Below are positions 38,663 through 49,581 of a stretch of DNA of 64,000 nucleotides, piece by piece. The DNA comes from Daedaleopsis sinensis (Eukaryota; Basidiomycota; Agaricomycetes; Polyporales; Polyporaceae), in contig CM066300.1 of NCBI GenBank assembly GCA_033807695.1, positions 3,410,001 through 3,474,000 on the forward strand. Reading direction: 5' to 3'. The stretch's first letter is position 1, and each line of letters opens with the position of its first letter. The notes beneath the pieces were generated by a model. The model did no database searches. It had not been told where the DNA came from and was given only the letters and a program-made list of their open reading frames with translations. A program made the position numbers and the translations under genes.

Positions 38663-38934
38663 GAGCCCGTGGGGAGCGGAGGAGTCGAGACTGTCGAGAA
38701 GATGTACATACGTTATGTAGCCCACGTGGTGCAAGTTCGGTACCGGCCTGGAGCGGCTGGCAGACAGGAGCGCTTTTACCTCGCACAGTTTGTACCTTAT
38801 CACATTTGCAGGGGTATGAACATATGCATGTATTCGTGAGCCCAGAAGAACAGGGACAATTACAGATGATATACAATGAAGACGGTCAAATGTGCACAAG
38901 ATATAGACGACTGTTCGGAAAGGCCAAGCGCCGT

Positions 38935-39674
38935 TCACCAAGGGATGAGCGATCCAGGACGTCTCCTGAAGTCCATCATAAGGTTCAAGCAGAAGAGGTT
39001 GTCATCATCAGCAGTGTAACCCTCTGCGATGACCGTAAATTGCGCTGTCAGGCAGCATACATGAGTCGACATTTACCAATCTCTGCATTTCAAACGTACC
39101 TGGGGGTATCTCCTTGGGGAGCGTGACGGATTGGACAACCTTGTGTGTGCCCTTCTCAACTGGACACTGGATAGTAGTATTGGCGTTGCGCCTGGAAGCA
39201 AGCGGACGGGTGTGAGTAAATTACAATCATGGAGCGAGCGTGATACGCACGCCTCTTCGCAAACATCAAACTCCTTGTGAAGGATCCTGATGGGCCCCGC
39301 CTTCACGGTAACGTCGGCATATGCACCTTCCTGATGATTGCAAGGTTCAGGTACGCATGTGGGATGTGGATATGGAGACACAAACCTCAACATCGCCGTC
39401 CGCTATGCCTTCAACCGTTATCGTGAGGTCCTTGCCCCGCTCGGGGGGGTCAGGGGATACCAAAATCGATGTGATGTGAACGAGATGCTCCTCCGTGCCT
39501 TTAGTATGAATGTTAGACCCAGCCAGCGGTGAATCAACAGGGCGACTGACCGCAATCTTTCCAGTCCCACTTCTTGTCAGGAACACCGGGGAAGACCACC
39601 TGCTCGTCTACAGGAGACGCAACTACGCCGCTTAGCACGGCAGCAAGAAGTACGAGGGCACCGAAGCGAGCCAT
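38935..39674 (-). CDS. ML-domain phosphatidylglycerol/phosphatidylinositol transfer protein (NPC2-like)
   Basis: Small secreted or vacuolar lipid-binding protein that transfers PG/PI, related to NPC2. The signal peptide is MARFGALVLLAAVLSGVVAS. The mature protein has WDWKDCG, then HITSILVSPDPPERGKDLTI, EGAYADVTVKAGPIRILHK, FDVCEEA and NTTIQCPVEKGTHKVVQSV. It ends AEGYTADDDNLFCLNL followed by MMDFRRRPGSLIPW. The paired Cys residues of the ML fold are kept. Five or six exons are joined by short introns. Its promoter was invaded by the transposon, whose left end is 217 bp upstream of the ATG. Confidence 0.9.
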
Positions 39675-39883
39675 GGTGAGACAAGGCAAGGTGAGAGGGT
39701 GCTCGTCGTGGTCGTGAATGAACGAGGAGGTGACTGGAGGTGAGGGGCACGGCGGCAACCAAGACGAGTAATGACGGATGCATGGTGGCGTGTGAACAAG
39801 CTGCCTAAAGGAGCGGTGGCGGAGCGGCGGGGCCGGAGCTGCGGAGGGTGCCACACTGCCCTGTCGAATTGCGAATGAGCACT

Positions 39884-39891
39884 GGAGGACC
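39884..39891 (+). repeat. target site duplication, left copy
   Basis: GGAGGACC directly abuts the left terminal inverted repeat and is repeated exactly at 45261-45268 after the right one. Eight-bp duplications are typical of P, hAT and Zisupton-type DNA transposons. Confidence 0.9.
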
Positions 39892-39921
39892 CAGGGGGCA
39901 ACCAGCCGGAGGATTTTAGAC
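39892..39921 (+). repeat. left terminal inverted repeat, 30 bp
   Basis: Identical at all 30 positions to the reverse complement of 45231-45260. It starts 5'-CAGGG and ends TTTTAGAC. Confidence 0.93.
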
Positions 39922-39957
39922 GTCATGCGACCTGGTCCCCCCACTCAAACCGGTGGC

Positions 39958-39980
39958 CGGGGTCCAGCGCTACACTTTTT
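39958..39980 (+). repeat. subterminal repeat, left copy
   Basis: CGGGGTCCAGCGCTA followed by CACTTTTT, 23 bp. It matches 45199-45221 at 22 of 23 positions in the same orientation, unlike the inverted TIRs. It could be a transposase binding site; that is inference. Confidence 0.75.
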
Positions 39981-40279
39981 TCTTGACTTTGGATAAATCG
40001 TTTGTATCTCGTCGTTCAGGCAGTCTCGAGTGCCCAGAATGAACACAGAGGATGTATCGATAGCACTGAATCTTCGACCAAGCTTGTATTGATCACAGGA
40101 GGCTTCAGCAAGCAGATACAGCGTGCTCTTCTGCGAGTGGAATATCTTATCTTATCTGGTCCAAGATGGCGATCGGGCATCTAGGTAAGTGCTAGTGCGA
40201 CGACTTTGATCCACGCCTTGTACCAGAGGTTCACGACTCCGAGTTGCAATGACTATCCCTATGTTCCCTCTGTGCCAAT

Positions 40280-43200
40280 ATGGACAGCGGTACAGATCCA
40301 GCACCACCAAACCCTCCACATCCAGCACCTATTGCGATCACAATCTCAGCCGAAAACACTATCTATACTTTCTGGGACGCACCGACTAAACGACACCATG
40401 TACTCTGTGATCTCTGCAATCAGGAGATCACCCTCACCTCGTCCGGGAAGACTAACGCATTCTTTCAGCATCGCTCCTCGGGCCCCTGCAGGAAGAACCA
40501 GCTCCTTCGAGGACAGCGTGAAGACAGGGAACGTAGTCGGCTTACCCTGCAGACCCAATTTGGTGCTATGCGCTTTGCTTCAATGACTCCTAGTACACCT
40601 ACGCATGCTGCCAGTATGGCTCATGAACCATCTCCGAACTCCTCTACAAGTAGTACACCACCCCCGATTGCCTCGATTTCTTCAAGTCACCCTTCCATTT
40701 TCACAACTCCGAGTCCCGCTCAAGCCGATGGACCGCACGATCATGGCCATCAGATCCAGCTAAACCCCCCCCAGATCCAAGTCCCCCCGCTCGACTTATT
40801 CACACCACAAGGCCATATTGTAAACGACTCTTCTACACCTATTAACCCGATCTCTAGTGACCCGCACAAGGAGTGCAAAGGAGTTCTCGTGGAGTGGACA
40901 CCCGGCTCTGTATGGGACTCGTATCCCTACCACCTTCATCACTCACACCTATATCCCTGGCGGCCGATTGCATTCGAGAATAATCAGTGGCTTCGACTGC
41001 GTCACTCCGCATGCACGGCTACTGCAACTGCAGGAGATCTATGCCTCACCTGCCGTTCTCTCCCTGAGAGCGATGTCTTTCGGAAATTCCTCGCACGAGC
41101 TGAGAACATCTCCGATCGTGCGAACTGGATGTATCTATCGCACAAACAACTGTTCATGAAGTGCACACAGCTTAAAGCACAGAATCGACAGCTTCAGCTC
41201 AAGGTGATACTCTCCATACAACATCTAGCTTCCAAGTCCGATGTTGATGCTTCCGAATGGCACAGAATTTCAACCACACACGCAAGTCCTCTTCGCTTCG
41301 GCGGAGGCTCACAGATCACCAGAGGTTGACTAAGTCTATTGCCTCTATGGACGTGAAGCGGGTCCGTCTGCTACTATCTGTGGCGCTGTCGCGCGGAGCG
41401 GGACCCCATGGCGTCATCGCACAGCTCGAACGTGCAGTTGCGGGAGTTTATACTCCTCGAGGCAAGTTCGGTGCAGAAGATCTCGATGTCGCCTTCTTGG
41501 CGAAGGCATTCGGTGGATCACGGCTACTCTATGCACTTAGTCAAGCCCATGGCTTCGCATCTATGTCTACAATCGCACGCTCCAAAGTGGCCCCACGGAT
41601 ATTCCCTTCCATCAGCATCCCTACGGCCCACGAGGTTAGTAGAAACATAGATGCAGTGTTCAATCCTAACGTCAAACCGTCTCCTACTCCGGGGGCCACT
41701 GGGGAACTTCCGGGAGTTGTCTTGATGACCGACGGCGTTGCTCAAGAGGAACGCTGCCGCTATCTACCTGAGCGTGGTGCGGTTGTCGGTGTTTGTAGAG
41801 AAGATAGCCACAACATCCCTCTGCAGGTCAAGGACTTCGAGACCATCAAGACTATCGCCGACGCTCTTCACAACCCTGAGAATCCACGGTGTCACTACGG
41901 TAAAGATGCAACAGTCGTAGCTGTGGCCCCATATGCTCGAAGCGATCACTACTCTGCCACACCGCTTGTCGTCTCTTCAACATGCAAGCGCGAGACTGGA
42001 GATGGATTAGCGAGGTGGCTCGAGGTCGTCTTCAAGACATGGCACACACACACTCACGGAGCAGGCACTCATGGTCCCATCTGGGCCTTTGCGACGGACG
42101 GCGATGCGGTTTACCGCTCTGCAAAGCATCAGCTATGCATGGTGAAGCAAGTTGATCCCGGGACTAACCTTGGACTTCAAATGCATCGCTTGCCCGGGCT
42201 GAACTGCTATGTCGGCCACAATATGATCTTCGGAACGTGCGACCCCAAACATGTCATTAAACGTGAGTGTGTTTGACTGCGAAGCTAATGAGCTATGGCA
42301 CTCACTAAGGGCCGTCCTGCTATGTCACGTATAGGGTTTGCTACTCTTTTGCGCAACCCACAGGGCCTCGTCGTCTACCACACGGTCCTGCGATCAAACC
42401 ACATCTTCGAGGCACTTCTAGATGTACCTCATATGACATCAGATCAGGCTCGCCAATTGCTCGACCCCGCAGACAAGCAGAACGTACCAAAGGCCGTCCG
42501 TCTAATCCAAACCTTACTCTCACTTGACATCGTCGAACACCCACCTGCCCTTCCTATTCCCGCAATTGTGCACCGCCGTCACATGCTCTCGTTTGTCGCT
42601 AAGGTCCTAGGGTTTTTCGTGCGGCCATTCATCTCGATTGGTTGGAGCCTGTCTGAGCAAATCCGATCCCTCGTCACTTATGCTCACCTCATTGCCGCTT
42701 TGTGGATGAAGCACGGTAGCGCATTCTTCACTGGCGCACTCTACTACGACTCCCAATCAATTGTGAAAAACCTTATTGTCACCGTCCTCCGGCTGCAGCT
42801 CCTCGATGAGAACCACAAGTTCTACATAATTCTGGAGGGGACCGATCGTCTTGAGATGCTGTTTGGAGATTGCCGGACCCAGGATCACAGCCGCAACTTC
42901 GACATCCTACAGCTGTCAGAGAAGCTTAGCGTCAGCGCGGTAGTCAGTGCAATCTTCGAACGGAACCCACATCTCGACCGTGGTCATCGCCGTCTGGATC
43001 TGAAGGATGTCATGGGCCTAGATCATGTCAATCCCCGCTCATGGTCCGGAGATGTCCGTGTAGGAGGTGTCGAGGTCCATGCTGAGTGGCTCCGAGGTCG
43101 TGAAATCGCAAACGAGCTGCTCAAAGAGTTCTTTGGAAAGGACGAGCGGGTAGATTTTGACGCTGCATTTGCCGATGAACACTATGACCTTATGAGACCG

Positions 43201-45107
43201 CGCGGTGAGTACGTCGGGGTACGGACAACGCCAGATGATGCTCGGACCGAAGAAGACGGACAAGATGATGGGAGGCAGCCAGAATCACAGCACCCGGAGA
43301 CGGAGTCGGCGGAAGAACTCAGTAGCGGCACAGCAGATGGTCCTGTTGGCATGGATGTTGACGACTTCCTGCCTCCACGCATCGACAGTCAACGCACCGG
43401 TCTCGAGGACAGCAGCAATTACATAACAATCGACGGAGTTGACTTCCTCATTTCCTCAGTAGTCACGGCTTATCTCACATCAAACCGTCCTCCCACAGTC
43501 GCATCGCGTGTCCTGCGATATGCCGGTGTGACACTTGAGCATCTTCGGGGCAGCAATCGCTGGAATAGCTCTGAGCTAGACGACGAGTCACCGGACGATG
43601 GTCGAGCCTTAATGAAGCTAGGTGATGTTGTCGGATGTTTGGCACGATGCGGGGAAGCAACTGTCCTGGCCGTCCTAGAAGTTCAGCTGTTCAAGCACTC
43701 GAAGACCAAGGAGGAGACACTCACAGCTCCGATTGACGACCTCGAAGATCGGGCGTCCGGAATAACTGTTGTCGTGCAGCTCTTTGACCTAAAGAAGCAT
43801 TCAGAACCGTCAGTTAACCTCCCCGGAGACTGGTACTGGACACAAACATTCCTTCCTGTGGCAGCATCGCGACAGGGTCGAGTCACGAAAAAGACCCTCG
43901 AGCTGGAGATTCCCAGCTTCTTGATACACCCTCTCGGGCCCGTTCTGGCTCCTCCTCCAGTCATCATCGGACCTCCGGATCAGACCGTGCCAGACTCCGA
44001 GTCGAACATGCACGAAGAATGTACGGAACCTGTTCCGGAGCAAGTGGTGAGTGCGGAGACCTTGTCGTAGATGTGCAAGATGTATTGACTCGGACATACG
44101 AGGACATGGCGACGGCGACATGGTGGCTGAAGACCCATGAACTTGAAGATGCCCTCGAATGTGCATGGGACTCACTTGACCCTGCTACAGAGGGGCTATT
44201 CGAGAATTATGCGCTCCTACCTCAGATTCTGAGCGGGACATTACCGTACCGGGACAATGAAGGTATATATACATACCCTTCAGCAACTCGGATTGAGTTG
44301 ACACTGATCATCTTCCCGGTAGGCCACGAGGTTTTCAAGGTATTAGACGTACCGGCGAGCCTGGTACGCGAGAAGCCAATGTCAGGGCATGTGAAGATTC
44401 CTTGCCTCATATGCAAAGAGACACAAACTGTGGCGAAAATGAGAGACCACGTCGGAGGCCATATCCTTCGCTCTATGCGGAGCAAGCAAAACGATGAATA
44501 TGCTGACCTTGTACGTCGCATATTTTCCTTATGACATCACCTTTGATTCCCAACCCATTGATAGATCGGATCGGAGCCGTGCGGTTTCTGTGGACGCGAC
44601 GGTGACTGTATGGTCAAACTCGTACGCAAGGGAAAGTCGTACTCCATAAGTTCAAGCTGCCGGTACCATTATGCGGGGATGTCGTATGCCTCTGCCATCA
44701 AGTGCAAGTCGCAAGAGACCGCCTGCACGAATGTGCCCATCCATTGTCCTATGTGCCCACCCAGACCATCCGGAGAGCCGCGTACCATATGGAAGTATAA
44801 CGCGATGCAACACATTTTGCTCGAGCACTCTACATCCACGGAGGACGGGGAAATCAGCTTACCTGCAGTGCACCCTCAGTTGATCGTCGACATGCATATC
44901 ACCCAGAAGGAGGAGAGCTGGTTGCACATAGATGACGACGACACGAAGGAGTGGCGAGAGCAGCATGGCCTCCCAGCGAGCGAAGATGTCGCCGTAGTCA
45001 AAGCGGAACTCGAATCGGCGGAGGCGGCAGCGTCTCAGAAGCGGGGCAGGGCTCAGTCAGCAGTTGTTGTGGAGCCGCAGAGTAAGGCGCGTCGTACTAG
45101 GAAGTAG
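40280..45107 (+). CDS. putative transposase, BED-like finger plus P-element-like RNase H core
   Basis: Exons 40280-41203, 41266-42262, 42335-44020, 44071-44510 and 44565-45107 join in frame with GT-AG introns of 50-72 nt, giving 1,529 residues with no stop. N-terminus: C43-x2-C46, H64 and C70 in a BED-like zinc finger, then a Pro/Ser-rich linker. Core, in order: VVLMTDGVAQEE (D464), WAFATDGDAVYR (D586), GTCDPKHVIKRFATLLRN (D634) and EGTDRLEMLFGDCR (E814). This order resembles the P-element/THAP9 catalytic domain, where DPxHxxKxxRN and LExxFxxxR hold active residues. C-terminus: CLICKETQTVAKMRDHVGGH and CPMCPPRP...HILLEH, both C2H2-like, with CGFCGRDGDC between. I have the impression that similar unnamed proteins recur in mushroom genomes. 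The superfamily is inferred. Confidence 0.82.
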
Positions 45108-45198
45108 AGAAGAACGAGAGTCGTATTGGAGATGCGAAACATACAGACAGTTATCTAATCTTAAACTCGGTTACGAGTACCCCCTCTCTACTGGTGTT

Positions 45199-45221
45199 CG
45201 GGGTCCAGCGCTAAACTTTTT
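45199..45221 (+). repeat. subterminal repeat, right copy
   Basis: CGGGGTCCAGCGCTA followed by AACTTTTT; see the copy at 39958. It is followed by an imperfect hairpin (TTTTTGGACA, CGA, TGTCTAAAA) at 45217-45238 that runs into the right TIR. Confidence 0.75.
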
Positions 45222-45230
45222 GGACACGAT

Positions 45231-45260
45231 GTCTAAAATCCTCCGGCTGGTTGCCCCCTG
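45231..45260 (-). repeat. right terminal inverted repeat, 30 bp
   Basis: Exact reverse complement of 39892-39921. It lies 158 bp upstream of the start codon of the membrane-protein gene. Confidence 0.93.
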
Positions 45261-45268
45261 GGAGGACC
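45261..45268 (+). repeat. target site duplication, right copy
   Basis: GGAGGACC, identical to 39884-39891. Confidence 0.9.
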
Positions 45269-45417
45269 ACAGCGCTGCGCTCCGTCACTCTTTCACTAAG
45301 TACTTCAGGCCTGCACACTCACGGCCTCGCCCCCCCTCTTTGCTTTCGCACCCACGACTCTAGTGTCTCCATCTGCCTTCTGCTACGACCCTAACGACTT
45401 CACCCGGACGATTTGCC

Positions 45418-46652
45418 ATGAAGCCTAGAGATTACTGTTGCTGTGCAATCCCTCTTGTCTACACGGGAATTTATGTTGCTCTTGTGGAGCAGCTCGTGCT
45501 TGGCGTTGTCGCGGGGACCCTCTCAATCGCGACTCCTTCAAGTGAGTGATCGTTTGTTTCCGGACCAAAGTCGTGAACATTAAATCTGGCACAGTCGTGG
45601 GTGCACATACGCCATCTTTCGCAAAGTGGCTCTTCGCCATCGTCTGCTGGGCCGCTGCTGCCATCCAGATACTAGGGTTCGTCGCAGTGCGACAGGTGCG
45701 TGTTCTGACGAGCCATCTGTCCTGCATTGTGCTCATTCGCGGTGAAGGAGCGACCGATCTTCTTCCGTCGTTATGTCACCCTACACCTCCTTGCCACCGT
45801 AGCCGCCTTCGGTGTCGCCGCGGCTTGGATCGCCATCTCTGCCACCCATCATGATCAGGCGCAGACGCAATGTATCACCGATTTCTTCAAGAACACCGTC
45901 TCGGCGACCAACGGTCAGGGAGAGACCCTCTGTAATATCTTCCCTTGGGCCGATGTGGGAATCATGGGAGGTCTATGGGTCATCTTTGCGATCGTTCAGG
46001 TGAGCTTGATTACGATATATACAGTATTCTATCCCGGCGAGCTCTGACCGGATGGCCGTCTTCCAGATATATCTATACATCGTCCTATCTGCGTTTGGCA
46101 AGAATCAGCGGCGTGACCACACCAAGTACCAGTCGTTGGTGCTCGACTCTTCCAAGACGTTGAACAACATCCCCCTTGTGGATCGCGGTGGTGCGTTGGA
46201 GTCCCGCCCCTCTATGGAAAACCTTGTTCAGCCTGGCGGGCACGCGCGACAAGATAGCAACGCCAGTGTAGCCACTGTCATGGCTGACAAGGTCCAGACG
46301 TACAACGACAACTATGCTGCCTACCCGCCACCCGTCAGCGCGTACACACAAGACCCCGGGCCGACTCCACGCGCGTATGACAACTATTACGGCGACCAGA
46401 ACGCATACGGCGCCAGCGTCGGTTATCCGCAGCGCAGTCAAGCCCATCCTGGTGAGTAGTAAATAGCAGCGAACACCTGCACGCCTCTCGACTGTCTCAG
46501 GACAGACGCAGATGGTCTGTACCCGCCGCCTATTGCTACAATCGATACTGATTATTCTTCTACCAGCGGAGGGCTCGTTTCGGCGCAAGACCCCTAGAGT
46601 ACATCAGCTCGGATCGGATGACTATAGTGCCTACAATCGCCCTCGTTACTAG
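45418..46652 (+). CDS. four-helix integral membrane protein of unknown function
   Basis: Not assigned to a named family. It starts MKPRDYCCCAIPLVYTGIYV, so helix 1 follows a short Cys cluster. Helix 2 is WLFAIVCWAAAAIQILGFVA, helix 3 LHLLATVAAFGVAAAWIAIS and helix 4 GIMGGLWVIFAIVQIYLYIV. The lumenal loop between 3 and 4 has paired Cys (QTQCITDFF, GETLCNIFPW). The cytosolic tail is Ser-, Pro- and Tyr-rich (NDNYAAYPPPVSAY, YDNYYGDQNAYG) and ends DDYSAYNRPRY. Five introns with GT-AG ends keep the frame. The tetraspan layout recalls fungal MARVEL-like proteins, but no motif proves it. The gene diverges from the ML-domain gene, with the transposon between them. Confidence 0.75.
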
Positions 46653-46873
46653 CTTAGTCAGTCTTCGTTTAGTTTGCTTGAGATACGGACTCTGCATGGA
46701 CTGGTTCACAATGTGTACAAGAGACATTTCATCGTCTTGACTTTTGGCCTGGATCTTGACGGTCATACGTCAAGCTTTAAGCCGGAGTGCTATGTCTGAT
46801 GGTCGTCAGTTTGTTCGATGGAACGTAGACAGCAATAACGTGATCCGGAGTGTGAAATGCTTGTATTGGCAAA

Positions 46874-48249
46874 CTACATGTCCTCCATCATCTGATCTTC
46901 CCAAGGCCCTATGTGTAACTCGAAGGTGCGATCTTCCGCTATTTGTTTCCACCGGTCCTTCCGCCCACCCTCCGCAATAAGTCTGTCCCTAAAGCACACG
47001 TACACCGACGCAAGGGGGATGACACGCTGCAAGATCTCGTTTTCGATGGCTTCGCACAGATCCCTCTCTTGTGCCAAGAGTGGGGAAGCGTACCATGCGT
47101 TTGTCACCTGCAGCCTGAGGGCAGTTAGCGACGGTGGAAGGGCGTGAACAAAGTTACTGCGAAGGTCGTTCACAGTAACCATATGAAATGCGAAAAATTC
47201 TAGCACTGGCAAGTTCTCCAACGCTTGTGTTATCACCGTGCTTGACAGCCGATTGCATCCGAGGAGGACAAGTTTGCGTAGCCTGAGGCCGTGCGATGCG
47301 ATGAGGGACTCTAGATGCTGATTCCGGATCTCGAAGCCCAGTCGGTGGCCAAGTGCGTATGAGAACGATTCGATGCGTGCGTCGGGAAAGCACTCGTCGA
47401 TAGTATGTTGATCGAAGTAGTGCCCGGTGACGCCTTGGAGAACGACATGGCGCAGGGCGGGCATGGACATGGGATCCTGCGGGCCGTCGCATTTGCGACG
47501 CTTCTCGCCGACCACCCCGCCCGAGTACCGCAGGGCGACAATGTTAGACCGGTTGATGGCCTCGAACAGGTCGACGCGGGTTTCCGGGCTGAGATAGAGT
47601 TCGTAGTACGACGGGGAGAGTGCGTCCCTTGGGAACATCGCGCGCTCGAATTCTCGCCCAAGACGCCGCGATCCTGTGTGCGAACGCCATTCAAACTCCA
47701 GTTACACATAGCTGCCGGACGAGATGCGCCTGCGGGGAGGCCGCAGCCGCGCACTTACTGTGCAGTGCCATCGTGTTCTGGAGGTTGATCGGGAGCCCCT
47801 GGCGGCACTGGAAGACGCGTAGCCGTTTGAGCGCAGTCATGCGGGCGAGGGCGATGTGGAGGTTCGACAGCGGCGTCAAGGTCTCTGGCTTCAGGGGACC
47901 AGCGGTCAGGGCATGACTCTTACACAATCGTGCACCTTAATCTCACCTGATCGTTTGCGAGGGGGTGGAGAACACGGCCGTCATTGGCGACGTCGGCCCA
48001 CGCTATCTGGGCACAGAACGCGGAGTCCGCGTAGAGGACGAACGCGTTTATCTGATGCTCGTGGAGGAGGGAGATGTACCGTCTGAAGGTGCTGCCGGCC
48101 TCCTCCGCTATCAGCCTGCAGGTGTGGAGCAGGCGGATGTGGGCATTGGACGGCTGCGTCCTCCGACGGACGCGCTGGTGCTCGTCGAGGAAGTCGTCGT
48201 ATATTTGGAGTCTGAGCTCGGCGGGCAGGTCGAGGAAGGAGGGCCACAT
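46874..48249 (-). CDS. F-box-like protein with degenerate leucine-rich repeats
   Basis: The start MWPSFLDLPAELRLQIYDDF is a short F-box-like opening, distinct from the two coiled-coil genes at 25.9-30.5 kb. HTCRLIAEEAGSTFRRYISL is the usual second helix in this group. The middle continues NLHIALARMTALKRLRVFQC. The large last exon carries LRHVVLQGVTGHYFDQH, HGLRLRKLVLLGCNRLSSTV and LPPSLTALRLQVTNAWYA, spaced like LRRs, and ends GPWEDQMMEDM. Three or four exons. An upstream in-frame Met at 48354 exists, but Met 48249 sits right at the F-box. Likely an SCF adaptor; partner unknown. Confidence 0.68.
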
Positions 48250-49063
48250 CGGAGGGGAGGGGCAAACCACTGTGGACGAGAGAAGAAGGAGGTGGACTAG
48301 ACGCGGTGATCTAATCATGTGGCACAAGTAAGAAACCATATATGGCAAGCTCAAGTGGGATGGGCTAGACGCCGACAGGGAAGGTGGATGGGGAATACGG
48401 TGGAACGTGGACGGCGGCCTTCTGTCCTTTCACCGCCAGTCACGGTTGTCGATGCGTGTGCCGTCCATCTTCTCTTCCTTCCCCGTCGTCGCCGTCTGAC
48501 CTCTCGAGCCCAGCTTCGAGCATCCGGTCCCCGACTCGGAGCCCAGCGGGGCGTCCCGTTCGTGCAGCGCGCACCGCGCTTCTAGCTATCGCCTGTCACC
48601 AAACACAATAAGAGCTGCACAACGTGGCAACGACCCCCCGCGGCGTGTCCCCAGGGCCCCTCTGCAAGCCGTGCTGCAACTGAGGCAGCCCGTTTCTTCA
48701 CCCCGACCCACCGTGTGCGGTCGCCCACAGCCCCAGGAGCGTGTCTGCGTGCCCGGCCCCAGCCACGCTCTGCCGCCGTGCCACTCTGTCCAGGGAACGA
48801 CCGTGAAGAACAGGCCTCTCTCGGTCTGTCTGCCGTAAGTTGCGTCGCCGTCGAACGGCCCGCAGAAGCTTGAACGAGTTGCCAACACGAGCGATATTAC
48901 CCTGTGCCTCTTTGGCGTTACTCTCCCTTCCTTCTCGCGCACTCTCCTTACATTTCCTATTGCCTCCGGTCCTCCTCCCCACAATCACTTCTATCGCCTT
49001 CTGGCTCCCCTTGCCGCAACCCGCCTGCTCTGAGCACCAGAGACCCTCGACGACCGACTAGCT
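48250..49063. promoter_or_regulatory. divergent promoter region
   Basis: About 810 bp between two divergent start codons. It is pyrimidine-rich toward the right gene (CTTCCTTCTCGCGCACTCTC, CGCAACCCGCC). Several overlapping frames exist (48586-48984 minus, 48384-48611 plus) without coding character. No TATA box is clear. Confidence 0.4.
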
Positions 49064-49581
49064 ATGCCGGCGACCACCCACTATGAGGTCCTCCTCGACT
49101 TCACCAACGACACCCACGATTGCGCCACCGTGCAGCTCCAGCGGGACTACGGTCGTAATTCCGGTGCAATCGTTCTTCTGCGCCCGGGCGAGAGTGTGAC
49201 GCTTGTACTTGATGCTGGTAGGCTGATTTATCCAAGTGCAGCTCACAAGCGAGGGCGAGAGCTGACGGTAGTCGCAGGTTCAGTGTACAAGTACGCACTC
49301 AAGACGCGGTCAAGAGTGGCGAACGTAACGTGCGTCCGGTCTCCAGGTGTGCATCTGCGGAGATGTCCTCACCAAACTTTACGTTGTCTGGCGCCTGCCA
49401 CGGCTATCGCAGAGCACGAGCCTGGCGCGACGTCAGTTGCACAGTGTCCCAGCTGTTCCCCAGCGCAGCGATACACCCTCCGGTTCCCCAAACGTCGTCA
49501 GATCCGTTACGCCCCGTCCAGGGCATCACCGTGGACCGGCATTGGCGAGACATGCGGTTTTGCATATGGAACGACGCATAG
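49064..49581 (+). CDS. small protein of unknown family (paralog of the gene at 36763)
   Basis: Exons 49064-49217, 49278-49329 and 49413-49581 with GT-AG introns of 60 and 83 nt give 124 residues. It starts MPATTHYEVLLDFTNDTHDC and goes on GRNSGAIVLLRPGESVTLVL, then DAGSVYKYALKTRSRVANVT. The last exon has ARAWRDVSCTVSQLFPSA and ends HWRDMRFCIWNDA, so the WRD motif appears twice. The splice choices are those that make it align with the gene at 36763; reading straight through the first intron also stays open but breaks the match. No signal peptide, membrane helix or known motif. Cytosolic location is inferred, function unknown. Confidence 0.65.

Larger units (their letters stand above)
39892..45260 (+). 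mobile_element. complete 5.37-kb DNA transposon with perfect TIRs and 8-bp TSD
   Basis: The first 30 bp (39892-39921, beginning CAGGGGGCAACCAGCCGG) are an exact inverted copy of the last 30 bp (45231-45260, ending GGTTGCCCCCTG). GGAGGACC flanks both ends. Because the duplication starts with GG and ends with CC, the boundary could move by up to 2 bp. Inside is one five-exon gene on the plus strand with an unbroken frame. Removing the element and one duplication restores a promoter of about 370 bp between the ML-domain gene and the membrane-protein gene. Identical TIRs and an intact gene argue for recent insertion. Confidence 0.93.

Noticed and set aside
39534..39944. 136-residue minus-strand frame crossing the transposon end
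   Set aside because: It reads from the TIR into the ML-gene signal peptide. It is a chance fusion of flank and element, although it first drew attention to the repeated end sequence.
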